Shown: piece after piece, positions 11,623-22,713 of the stretch | Numbering within the stretch: the stretch's first letter is position 1 | How the letters are laid out: every line of letters starts with the position of its first letter | NCBI GenBank assembly: GCA_947359465.1 | Contig: OX375876.1 | Location: 86,706,184-86,770,183 of the forward strand | DNA from: Metellina segmentata | Lineage: Eukaryota > Arthropoda > Arachnida > Araneae > Tetragnathidae | Direction of reading: 5' to 3' | DNA: 64,000 bases | Translations under genes and position numbers: made by a program | Notes under the pieces: generated by a model | Seen by the model: the letters and a program-made list of their open reading frames with translations, nothing else | What the model was told of the DNA's origin: nothing | Databases searched by the model: none

Positions 11623-12640
11623 TTTAACAGAAAAAACTTTTCATTATTTATGTTACCGATGACACAACCCACCAACCTCGGAATCCTTTTTAAGGGTTAA
11701 AAAATAATATGCTTAATATCCTACGTAAACTCAAAAGGTCAGACTTCCTATTTCACTTTTAGTCTCTCGCATATGCACTTATTATTGTGTGTATATGTGC
11801 ATGTGTGTGAATAATGCACTTTGCCTTCAATAAATATAAGTAATTTAGAATGCTGAGCGCTGATGCTATGGGCTGGTCTGCTAGTACTAAAATAAAAACA
11901 TAGCAATTTTTAAAAGTTTATTACATACAATCAAATACGATTAATTATTAAAATCTTCTAGTTTCTGACCCAAAAAGAAAGACTTAGAATATCAACATAT
12001 AAGTACTTCATACACCCTGAGAGAGACAAATCTATGTAATCTAAATCTAGGAAGATAAAAAATCGGGGGGAAATGTTTCGAGCGAAAATTTTTCTTTGGC
12101 ATCTGAACGCGAGAAAAATTCCCCAAAAAACTCAGCGCAGCAAAAACACACAAACGCTAAACTGGTGCCTGACTCGAAAGAAAAACAGGAAAAGGGCGGA
12201 ACTCTCTTCTTCTTTTTATGCATCCAATCGCTGTTATTCCGATTCTTAAGTATTTTTGTGGTACACTTTACGAAATAAAATAGATTACTGAAACGTTTCG
12301 AAGTTGTATTGTGTGATCTTAAAAGCTGTCGTGTGCTTTTTAATCAGACAAGAGTGGTTTCAATTTACATTTAACCCCCTATTACAATTATATCCTGAAT
12401 GTAAGAAACCAGCTATTGTGAAGAGTGAATTAAAAATGTAGTTCATTAATTCAAATTCAATTTTTTTTTTTTAATCTTTCGATAGAAGATGGAATGATGA
12501 CAAAGGAGAATTTCACTGTCACGTATGGCAATCACACAGAATTGAGTCATAAAAAAAGTATCTATCTTTATTATTTAATTCTTAATTACTGCACACACTG
12601 AATGGCTGAAAAGCTTCACTCTTAGCAGTCATTCAGCCAC
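11619..12640. other. AT-rich intergenic sequence, nothing recognised
   Basis: No motif-bearing frame and no clear repeat ends. A poly-T run lies at about 12463-12472. Confidence 0.4.
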
Positions 12641-13694
12641 ACGGTGCCTCCCACTTGGCTGCTAAAAGCAACACAGGGCGGTCCATGGTCCTGTTACATG
12701 ACCATGCATACAGAAGTACACCAGTGGTCTTTATAGAGTTGTCACGCAATTGGCAATTTATCAACCTGAGGTGAGTGATACCATATTAGTTGAAGGTCCC
12801 CAGTACCAGTTCAGATGATGTGACCAGTTTATACAGCGGGCCCAGTTCATTGTCCTATTACATAACCACGCATATGGATGTGTATTAGGGTGCGCCGAAG
12901 AAAGGTATTTTATTGCTATCACATTCAAATAGTGCGAAAAAGTTGGCTTATGCAGTGGAACTAATGTGTAAAAAATTTCATCCCGATTTATTGATATCTT
13001 TTGCCTTCCCAAGGGGTCAAACCCTCCAAAAAAAATCAAAATTCGGGCATTTTTTATAAAAAATAAAAATGTTTACAATTTTATTCTAATAGTGCGAAAA
13101 AGTAAGCTAATACATTCAATATCAACGGTAAAAAAATTGTTTAGATCCGTACATATCTTCTGCCTAATCAACGGGTCCAAAAAGAAGAACAAACTGAAAA
13201 AATGACATCTTTGCAAAATATCGACTTCTGCAATTACGGTAAAAACTAGTGATCAGATTTTTCTGCTATTTGGCCCCGTTGAGGAGGCAGAAGATATGTA
13301 CTGATCTAACCGATTTTTTTACCGTTAATATTGAATGTATTAGCTTACTTTTGAGCACTATTAGAATATAATTGCTAACATTTTTATTTTTTATAAAAAA
13401 TGCCCGAATTTTGATCATTTTGGAGGGTTTGAATTCATTGGAAAGGCAAAAGATATCAATAAATCGGGATGAAATTTTTTACACATTGGTTTTACTGCAT
13501 TTCCGCTCTATTAGAATGTGATAGCAAAAAAAAAACCTTTTTTTCGGTCCACCCTAATGTGTAAACTCGTGATCTTAATACATCTCTCATGCAGTTGGCA
13601 ATTTACTAAATAGAGGTGTGTGGTACCAGATTTGTTGTAGGTCCCCAGCACCTGTTCAGATGATGAGACCAGGTTATATGACGGGTTCTACATT
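12641..13694. repeat. Two tandem units of about 190 bp, the second split by a foldback element
   Basis: TTGGCAATTTA, AGGTCCCCAG and CAGTTCAGATGATG-like blocks occur at 12750-12830 and again at 13590-13665. CATAACCACGCAT at about 12862 parallels CATGACCATGCAT at about 12697. The second unit is interrupted at 12884-13558. Confidence 0.7.
12884..13558. mobile_element. Foldback transposon, nearly all inverted repeat
   Basis: 675 bp. Ends ATTAGGGTGCGCC and GGTCCACCCTAAT are inverted, and inverted similarity continues for about 300 bases per arm (TGCCCGAATTTTGAT/ATCAAAATTCGGGCA and AGATATGTAC/GTACATATCT). GTGT lies on both sides as a possible 4-bp target duplication. No transposase; superfamily unassigned. 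Confidence 0.85.
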
Positions 13695-14702
13695 ATATTG
13701 ATACACATAAAACATTGAAAATAGGTATTACAAATGCTAGTGTTTAACTTGCACGATGTATTTTTTTTCTTTTGTTTTGCATACTTGTGCATCTTTAAAA
13801 TAAATGCAATGAAGATTTATAAATTTTAAATTTAAGAAAAACAGATTACCATTAACAGTATAAAGAAAGAAACATTTTGCGTTTTCCGCTCGTCTCTCAG
13901 TCTTCGGATCCCAGTACCATGGTTTTGGCAACCTCCAACAAATCTCGTTGCCCTGACCCCCAATGGTATTTTAACTGTCTCTACTTTCTACGACTTTACT
14001 ACTGGCATCTAAGGTGAAACTCGTGGTGTTCACAGTAAATAAAATCCAGTTGACTTTTACCGAGCACATCACTTTGCCACTGCCTCTCTGTTTAATTTCT
14101 CTCTCTTCTTGTGTCCTTAATTACGGATTTTTATGACCTTCATTCTCTTCGAGTAACTTTTCTCATTTAAACTCCAGAGAGAAAACAATTACTTAATGTA
14201 CCTTTCAATGCAATCGTCTTGTTTTGGTTAATGGTTCGTGGCCAGCATTTCCTGGTAGTTGTTGAAGTCGTTGTTTCTGTAATCAGAGGAAGGAAGAATG
14301 GCGACAGAAGAGAAAATAATGCTATGGGCACTATATCAAATGTGCTAAAAACATCTTATTGAAAGTTATCATTATATTGTTGGTCATTTTATTGATTAAC
14401 CTGTTTATTGAAAGTTTAAAACATTTTTATCTCCTTGTATCAATTAACACTATTCTATGTGAGGTAAACGAATAGTAATTAAGTACAATAAACAGCATAA
14501 ACTTCTGAATTTATTCAGAGTTTTGATATTAATCCAAATTTTTTTCAGTATTCCGCTGAATATTTTTTGTTAGTTTATTAATATAATTATTCCTATAAGA
14601 GAATTTCATCCTTTGAACTAACATAAGTATTAATTATGGTATTATCATAAAGAGTATTAGTATATTTATGTATGCGGTGAGGTATGTTAATAATCATAAA
14701 TA
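13695..14702. other. AT-rich intergenic sequence, nothing recognised
   Basis: No recognisable frame or repeat ends. Confidence 0.4.
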
Positions 14703-14704
14703 TA

Positions 14705-16193
14705 CACTCACTGCCAAATGTTAAGCACAGACAGGAAAATGTTAATTTCCAGAAGCCAATCTGAATTTGAAAGACTGCAATTTGCTGCATGGTAGATGGA
14801 AGTATGTAAATGTGTTATGTAACAGCCAATCACGGTTGCGTGTCAAGAAATATGTAAAAAAGGCAGTCGTATAAGAAGCCAGCATGCATTGTACAGGGAT
14901 AGAGGAGGTTACATGTAAATGCTGATAAAAAGTGTTTAGAACTTTCGTACGATTAGTTTTCAAGACAGACGTGCTTCTATGGCTTCCAGAAGACGAAGTG
15001 AGACAGATAGTGAGAGCTGGCGTTCTGTGGGACGACTTGAATCACGGCAATCAATCACTGATGTTGCTCTTTTCTTCGACGTTCATCATTCCTTCATTTC
15101 AGAATTATAGAAACAAGACAAACAGTTGTCCGAAGACCTGTGGCCGGCCGCCCAAGGGTAACGACCCCCGCGGAATATCGAAATATTGCTTTTGTAGCGA
15201 AGCGGAAACGAAGAGCGACCTCCACTTTCGTGACATCTATGGTTGCAGCGTCCATTTGTAAGACGATATCTGCCACAACTGTGTGGCGAAGGTTACACAT
15301 GAATGGACAGTTTATGTGAATGGTTTTTTATTACCACGAGTTTGTGTTCCTCTATCCGTCCAATTCAGAGGGGCACGATTAAAGTGGTGTCGGCAACATT
15401 TGAATTGGACTGTGTCTGATTGGGCTAAAGTTATGTTTACGGATGAGTCGAGATTTGCCCCGGAGACAGATGACAAACGTGTAAGAGCGGGGAGAGAACA
15501 AGGCACACGCAGTCGGCCGGGATTTCGTTGGGATATTGCACCGACCTGCACATCTATAGGCGGGGTTCTGTGACGGCTGTCCGGTACCGCGATGAAGTCC
15601 TAGAACCCACTGTGAGATTGTACGCTGCAGCAGTTGGTCCTTCTTTCGTTTTAAAGGATGATAATGCGCGTCCCCATAGAGCTGGCATCGTCGACGACTA
15701 CCTGGAGAATGAGGGAATTGCGCGTATGGTTTGGCCGGCGTACATGCCCGACCTTAATCCCATTGAAAATCTTTGGGATGCCCTCGGCCCTGCTGTTTCT
15801 GCACGTTTCTCACCCCCAGCTACTCTCACATAATTGCAAACTGCTGAACAGAAGGAATGGCGATAACTTGACTCTGGGGTGGTTGATCACTCATGGAAAG
15901 CATGATCACACGCTGTAAACTTTGTATGAGGATGAGGGGTAGTCACATACCCTATTAATGTTGGTTTTGTTTATTGTGTGTTAAGTGGATTTAAACGTCA
16001 TTTTGTTAATGACTCCAATATGACCATCTTATAATTTATGAAAATTCAATATTGTTTTCATCTTTGTATTTAATTTTCTGTTTTGATTCATGCCTAAACC
16101 TATTTGCTACTTTCCTGCAGCATTTCGTGTCAATCAAAGATGTCGGTTTTTTTTCGAATTTTACCTTTCGTACTTAACTTTTGGCAGTTAGTG
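14705..16193 (+). mobile_element. Tc1-like (Tcb1-type) DNA transposon, near full length
   Basis: Ends CACTCACTGCCAAATG and, inverted, CACTAACTGCCAAAAG, with TA on both sides (14703-14704, 16194-16195). The 1489-bp length fits a Tc1 element. It holds a broken transposase on the + strand. This Tcb1-like type is, as I recall, very abundant in spider genomes. Confidence 0.93.
14979..15935 (+). pseudogene. Tcb1-like DD34E transposase, inactivated
   Basis: Transposase of the Tc1 family, which cuts and pastes its own element at TA. From the ATG at 14979 the helix-turn-helix part (WRSVGRLESRQS) runs to an in-frame TAG at 15108. The frame then shifts to RRPVAGRPRVTTPAE and stops again near 15320. The first catalytic D lies in FTDESRF (about 15440). 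A short deletion follows GREQGTRS. The second D is in DDNARPHRAG (about 15660), and E in PIENLWD lies 34 residues later, the Tc1 DD34E spacing. Stops follow at about 15830. The catalytic triad is visible but the reading frame is broken in at least three places. Confidence 0.92.
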
Positions 16194-16365
16194 TACAATT
16201 ATATTCATTATCAATCACTGGATTGATGAAATCTTGTGGCTTACTGTAGTTTCCTCAGGTGCTATCATCAAACTAATTTAGATTGATTTTTATTGACTTA
16301 TCCCAATGGGATCACTAAATATTTGCATTGGTTACGTCAAAAACACCTACAATGCAAGATTCCCT

Positions 16366-16500
16366 TAACCCTCCAATTGGTTCCGACGAGATATCTCGTC
16401 CATCAAGATCTGACCAATTAATGAAGAGATATCTCATCGTCTAAGAATTGACATTTTGTTTTGGGTGACGAGATCAAAATCTGTTAGAGTTTGCTTGTGA
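16366..16500. repeat. Fragment of a dispersed repeat with ACGAGATATCTCGTCCATC core
   Basis: Starts TTAACCCTCC and contains a palindromic CGAGATATCTCG and AAGATCTGACC. The same core recurs at 20165 and 20283. The TTAACCC start could be a TTAA-type transposon end, but I see no partner end. Confidence 0.55.
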
Positions 16501-16550
16501 CAAGATACCTTTTCGAGATTATCACCAAGAGGAGTAACGCCAAAATTAAG

Positions 16551-16708
16551 TGTTGGGTTGGCGTGGTAGTTTGGAGAGTGGGGTGTCAGCTCAGGTGTTG
16601 CTTCGTCATCTGATCGTGGTTCCAAATTACGAGGTGTCGTCCTCGGATCTTTCCCTTAAGGGACTGATCCCGGATGTTACTCTAGTACGAATTTAACAAA
16701 AATTAACT
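16551..16708 (+). mobile_element. SINE family 1, headless fragment
   Basis: Carries TGGGTTGGCGTGGTAGTTTG, TGCTTCGTCATCTGA and TCCTCGGATCTTTCCC blocks, lacks the tRNA-like head and the CCGTCGTC segment near the tail. Confidence 0.8.
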
Positions 16709-17218
16709 TACCTTACCAAAATTAAACAAACCCTCATGTACATTAAAGTTTAGACTGTGAGGCCTATTATTTTTAAGCAATGACGTCACTTGGATTTCGA
16801 AACAAGCACTTACACACGATACTGTGAACTTGCGAAGAAACGGTATTCAGAAAAAAAGATATGAGAACCGTGTACTTGGAACTACCTATATCTTCAATTT
16901 CAGTTGAAAATTTTTCTTTGTATTTCTTTGCTCATGCTTCACTGACATTTACAACACTGGTGCTATTGAGGCGTTCTGAATCTGAGCTTTTCGACACATT
17001 CGAATATTATCACCCTCAAAATATTTTAGCTAAAAATTTTTTATTCATAAAAATGCTCTAAAAATAAAAATAGAGGATTCCAGCTGAGCCTCTCACGATC
17101 CAATATTTTTTTTTCTAATGGTGGGTACATTTGACCTAAATCATTGGCCACTACAAGGCCGGAAGTGATGGCCACTTGTGACCCAGTGGGAGGACCATCA
17201 TTGCCCCTAACAATTTGT

Positions 17219-17366
17219 ACTTCGTAATTTTGAACCATGTTCAGATGACGAAGCAACACCTGAGCTGGTATACGCTTACAAACATCCATGCCCGAACCCG
17301 GATTCGAACGGGGGACCTTCCGATCTAGAGGCTAACACCTTAACCACTATACCGGTTGGTCGGCAC
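17219..17366 (-). mobile_element. SINE family 1 copy with best-preserved tRNA-like head
   Basis: On the minus strand the head starts GCCGACC (17358-17364), the A box TAGTGGTTAAGGTG is at 17336-17349 and the B box CGTTCGAATCC at 17300-17310. The spacing between boxes fits an internal RNA polymerase III promoter. Part of the body and the tail are missing. This is a tRNA-derived head, not a functional tRNA gene: the acceptor stem does not close properly. Confidence 0.85.
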
Positions 17367-18828
17367 GATCCAATATAATTGATACCAGTTCCCGGTATTG
17401 GGTTCTAGACCGACGATTGAGATGTACTGATTTAAGCAGATCAAAACATTAATACATGTTGCCCTAATCTTAAAAAAAAAGCTTAGAACAGCCTTCCTCT
17501 ATATCTGTTAAAATAGACTGAACTACTGAAAAGTTTAAAAGATAATAAACTAAAGGGTGTGATTAAAGTACTTTCTGTCAAAGATTCTTCTGAAGAGACA
17601 ATCAAAAGATTTTCCATTTTGTAACTCTCCGCTCTGAAGAAATTTTATCCATCTTTTGCCGGTTCATTCCTTACTGTACTTTATAAAATCCAGTTTTTAT
17701 AAATCTATAAGGCACTGAACACATCCCGTCATTCTTCTATATTACCATCCCATTAAATCTACTCTTTTCTTCAGACCATTAGCTATCGCAGTTTCGTTCA
17801 GAAGAAAAAGAGACGTTTAAAGTTCATCTCCTTTGGGAATGTTTATTGAAAGGGTAGATCATATTCTGCATTTGTAGACTGAGTCGTCTATTTTATCTTA
17901 TCTCTTAAGATTGAAAGGATGGAAATGATAAATGTTGATGAAAGGACCATTTGATAGAAGATTTCTTTAGATTTAAGTATAGAGATAAGTTTTAAATATT
18001 TATCTTTCATTTCTTTGAGAAAAAATGAAGATAGAGGGTGGAAAAAATCCGAATTTTTGCTATTCTGTCCTCATTGGATAAAAACGTTAGGGAATGAATA
18101 TGAAGAGAGTTTTATAAATCTCAGGATGGCTTCTTTTAGAAATTATTTTCTTGCAATCAATCTAAAAGCGATTCTTAAAATTTAAACATTCATTTTCAAA
18201 AGTTATATTAGATTAATGCAAAAGCATCTACAACTTCGAATTTTCTGAATAAACAAAATCATGCAATCTTCCTGCTGTTACCGAGATTTTCAGAGTAAAC
18301 AAATAACCAGAAGTTTCACGAAGATTTTCTTTCCGCTGTCCAAAGATCTCTCATGATGCATGTCAGGGTTATCTTAAAACGTAGCTTATCGTCATTTTTT
18401 GGCAGTGTTTAATCTAATGGGCATGGAAAAATCAACTATCCTAAATCAATTTATAATTTATTCTTTGCCATTTTTATTGGCGAAGTGTTAAAATCGCATT
18501 CGAAAACAGCCAAGTTGTGTCAAGTTCATAAAATGTTCAGGAAATACCATTGCCACAGGAACACAACCACCACCCACATTTAGTTTGATAGAAAATGCCT
18601 TTTCAAATAAACTTCTGTGCAATTAAATTGTAACGCAGTAGACTTTAGTTGCCTCAATGATTTTAATTGCAAACTGTATAAAGTGTAATTTATAAGACGT
18701 AAAAGCTTAGTAGCAAATTTTCAAATGAAGGGATTGTGCTTTCATCAGACTTTCGTGTACCCAGTATAACTGTGATCGCAAGGATACGAACAATTTCGAT
18801 TCTGTCAGAGTTTAGTAACATGGTTGAA
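17367..18828. other. AT-rich intergenic sequence, nothing recognised
   Basis: No recognisable coding frame, repeat ends or RNA gene. Confidence 0.4.
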
Positions 18829-19010
18829 TTTACGTCACACTGGAGCAACACATGAGGCAGTTAGTGACGGTCCGGGATCCATCCCGAAAGGAAAGATCCG
18901 AGGACAACACCTCGCAATTTTGACAGGTAGAAGACGAGATCAACACCTGAGCTGACACCCCACTCTCCAAACTTCCACACTGCACCAATGTGAGGACATT
19001 TGAGGCTACT
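18829..19010 (-). mobile_element. SINE family 1 fragment
   Basis: Body and tail: GACGGTCCGGGATC, AAAGATCCGAGGACAACACC and CCACTCTCCAAACTTCCACA, in the order seen in the copy at 5533. Confidence 0.85.
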
Positions 19011-20147
19011 ATAAATGTTACGTGCACCAGCCGTGCATAACAGTCTTTGATTGGATCGAGTTTCGAATTCACAAATCACCGGTTTCTAATCCGTGACTTG
19101 CCAACTGGACTAACTCCTTTTCTTGTCAAGCTAATGCAGATAGCGAAAGTGTTTTCGGATCTGAACGGGACTCCTGTATGTATTCCAGAAGTGGCGTAAC
19201 CAGGTTAATTGTTTTCGTACACTATATCAGCCTCTACTATAAAATTACCAAAAATAATAAATTCCGAACTAGTATTATGATAGTTGATTGGTTAATGCCT
19301 ATTATATTAAATGCGAAACTACAGGAAAACGGCAATAAACTATATTTTAATGTACTCCCAATGTGTGTCACGCGAGAGCATTTGGATAACTATAAGTAAA
19401 ATTCCCAATTTCCATCTGATTTATTTGATTGCACTAAAAATACATGTTGTATAGTCATTGTCCAACGTAATTTCTAAACGCTTATACATAATTCTTCAGT
19501 GGTGAACACCAGATAATGCTAGATATACCACTCATCACCGTACCGCATCCTATATGATTATTTAAAAAAGAAAGTATTAACCGATAAATTCAGAAGATAG
19601 TTTTATGTCATAATATATTTTCCACCTGGAATGAGATATCATCCTGTCCAAAAAAAACTAGCGAAAATCTTCTCATGCTTTCTTAAACAATCTGTAAAAT
19701 ATGCTTACACATCGTAACATAAATAATTCATCGTCATTTCCAGCTTTAAAATCGCCAGAAAACAATGTTATTAAAAATTGAATGCGCCTTTCTGTCAAAT
19801 TTGTCGGAGGAAACGAGATGTTAACAGGAATTGACACACGGAAAAGAGTGATCTAAGCAGAGCGAAATTAAATAGAAAGGATGCAGTAGGAAAAAAAGCG
19901 ACCGTTAGATAGCATAATTTAAGAAAATTGAAATAGATCGTTTCATAATCTTGAGACCAACTGCTTCTGGTAAATCAAATTATTAGAGAATTTCGTTCGG
20001 GAGCGTTTGTTTCGTTTATCTCAAACTTCTGTATATTTCTTGATTAAGTTATATTATCTCCAAAAGCACGCCCTATAACTCACCCCTTCCCCACACGAAA
20101 TGTTATTGATGAAGGTAACTTAATCAATGTAAATCGAAGTTTCTTTT
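19011..20147. other. AT-rich intergenic sequence, nothing recognised
   Basis: No recognisable frame. The longest open frame (19178-19399) has no motif I know. Confidence 0.4.
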
Positions 20148-20370
20148 ACCCTCCAGATAGTTTTAACGAAATTTCCTATCCATCGAGATCTGACTAATTT
20201 TGCTAATGATTGAATATCTCTTCAAGATATTGTCAACTTTTTATGATGCCGTGATTGGGATCTGGTCAGTTTTTCTTCCCATGACGAGATATCTCGTCCA
20301 TCAAGATCTGGTCAATTTTGCTATTTATGTGATACCTCGTCGAGACGACTACCGAGAAAGTTTAGTCCAA
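20148..20370. repeat. Two tandem units of the GAGATATCTCGTC repeat
   Basis: Units at about 20165 and 20283 (period about 118) share TCCATC(A/G)AGATCTG and CAATTTTGCTA. They match the fragment at 16366-16500. Confidence 0.65.
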
Positions 20371-21099
20371 AAGTTGAAAGATCTTGAACAAGTATGAAAA
20401 TATTCAAATATACTTTGCAAGCGAAATACTCGTTTAATATTATAACAATTTAATCTGTAAGAATCCGTCTATGGACTAGGTATATTTCTGAATGGAAAGG
20501 GTAGGTAATTAAATTAACATCGCACTGGAGCAACACAACAGGGAGGGACTTTAACAAGGTGAGTAAATTTTCGGCTTCCTTAGTGTTAGGGTAAGAACGA
20601 ATAACGAACGTATCATAAAGAAAATCAAGCAGGGCTACAACTCTCCTCCAAACATTTTAAATGTCAAAAAGTAATCAAAAATTGACACTGAAACTAATTC
20701 AAATCAAAGTTCTGATTATCACACTAGAAACATACAGATCATGAAGAAAGTCACTTAATGATATGTTCCTTTAGCAGTAGAGTAATGCAACATTAATAGT
20801 TGAAGATCCCGAAATTGAATTAGCTCTATAATGAACAATGCGTGATATTTTTTCATTTATTTCTCCCTGCTGTACACTTAATCAGACATGAAAACCTCTA
20901 GTACCAAGCCGTATGCATCTAGTATATGCCGTTATTTTCGTTTTTCTCCTGAAACTTTACAGGTCATGAATGGAGTTTTGGTTTAATATTACATCTTGAT
21001 GCATTAGTCCGTTGTATTTCACGAAGTCTTCTATAAACCATCGAAGCAATGAACATAAATTGAACATTAGGAAAAACAGTAAGAATAGATGGTAATTTG
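20371..21099. other. AT-rich intergenic sequence with one tiny SINE fragment
   Basis: A piece of SINE family 1 (minus strand, CACTGGAGCAACACAACAGG) lies at about 20511-20545. Nothing else recognised. Confidence 0.5.
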
Positions 21100-21283
21100 G
21101 TAATGGTAATTTTAGTTAACGTCGTACTAGAGCAACACAACGGGCTATTAACGACGGTCCGGGATCAGTCCCTTGAGGGAAAGATCCGAGGACAACACCT
21201 TGTAATTTTGAACCACGGTCAGATGACGAAGCAACACCTGAGCTGACACCCCACTCTCCAAACTTCCACGCCAACCCAACGTG
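21100..21283 (-). mobile_element. SINE family 1, body and tail, no head
   Basis: Well-conserved copy from TTTTAGTTAACGTCGTAC to CCACGCCAACCCAACGTGA, ending about 100 bases before the LTR element. Confidence 0.88.
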
Positions 21284-21381
21284 ATGTAAGAATAGAAGAT
21301 GAATCAAGTTTTATTTAAGAAAATTCAACAAACGTTATCGGTTGCAAACGAATAGGATATGATTTTAAATCTCTTCAACGT

Positions 21382-21826
21382 TGTACCGTCATGTAAGAAT
21401 TTGACGGACAGCTGATTTAAAATTAAACTATTTATTTACATAAATATTTACAAGATAATTATGGGCACAGCCATCGACAATCGAACCCTGCCTGAAGCCA
21501 AAGTAACACAATTGGCAAAACAGAGACGTCTGTCTCTCGTTGAATCTCGAGTCCGAATCCCCTCAAAATCCACGTTTGCTTCGCAGAACCGCCGCTGACA
21601 ACGAGAGGGGGGGGTGAATTCCGAGCCCTCTAGAGATGTTTATGTTCTCTGCCGAAGAGAAACACCCCCACACAGCTGCGAAAACCGTCTCTCAGGCCAC
21701 CGCAAAAACGTGATCCCAGATACGAGACCGGGGAACCGCACGTGCAGAATAAAGTTGTTTTCGCATTCCGAAACATTCCAGCGTCCACGTGTTAGGGAAA
21801 AGGGTCGGCAAGTACCATATGGTACA
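21382..21826 (-). repeat. 3' LTR (element on minus strand)
   Basis: 445-bp direct partner of the LTR at 26354-26799. On the minus strand an AATAAA (plus-strand TTTATT at 21431-21436) lies about 50 bases from the LTR end, where a polyadenylation signal would be expected. Confidence 0.93.
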
Positions 21827-21841
21827 ACCGCCCCCACTACT
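21827..21841 (-). other. Polypurine tract of the LTR element
   Basis: The minus strand reads AGTAGTGGGGGCGGT directly before the 3' LTR, the expected place for second-strand priming. Confidence 0.6.
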
Positions 21842-22713
21842 GAAAAAACTTTTCCCAAAGGTGAAAAGTTTTCAACGTACGCATCCACAGACGCACGGAT
21901 AATCACCCACTGGCAATTCAGAATAACAGATCACTTACCACCACCATATCCTGAAACCGTGACTCAAGAATATGTGTAAGGCAAGTTAAATCCAATCAAT
22001 TTAAAATTCATATACCGGAGTAACTTTCTACTCCCTTACAGTATGGTCACTCAAGGCTCAAATACCAAATTAAAATAAAAACAAAATAAACACCAAACAT
22101 TAAGACTTATACCAAATTCGTTAAAACTAAAACCAAATCACATTAACCACATCACATATAAGAATTTCGTTAAGCGAAACCCAAAATTTCAATACACACA
22201 CACACACAATACGAACTATAATAATACTTTCATTAAACCAACCAAAATACACCAAAACATATATAAAATATCAATCTTGTTAAGCGAAAACCAAATTCCT
22301 AAGTTTCACTCAACACACGTCATGAGTTGCAATTTTAAAACTACAAATCTTCGACAGTGGTTTAGAATGACAGAGTGAAAACATCCTAAACACAAAATTA
22401 ATTTCCACTCTACACAAAACATAATTTACAACTTTTAACATTTAAAATCCTCAGCAAAAGATACTGATATCATTGAATGAATATTTCATAATTACAAGGC
22501 TACCAATTTCACTCCGAGCAAACATGATTCATAATTTTAGCACTTAAAATCTCCAGAAAGAAAAAAGAAACATTTAAGTGAAATGCCCATAACTACAAAA
22601 ATCTCCATTTCACTCAACTCAAAACATGATTCGCAATAATATTACACTATACAACACAAATCTTCCTCATTTACATTTTATTTAGCTCCTTGAATTTTCG
22701 TGAAAAGCGCGAC

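Noticed and set aside
11446..11700. 84-codon frame with a YI repeat
   Set aside because: Translation of an (AT)n microsatellite.
17280..17366. tRNA gene on the minus strand
   Set aside because: A and B boxes are good, but the acceptor stem does not close and the sequence continues into a SINE body shared by other copies.
21614..21979. 121-codon frame and its near copy at 26512-26814
   Set aside because: They are translations of the two LTRs; duplicated because the LTRs are identical.
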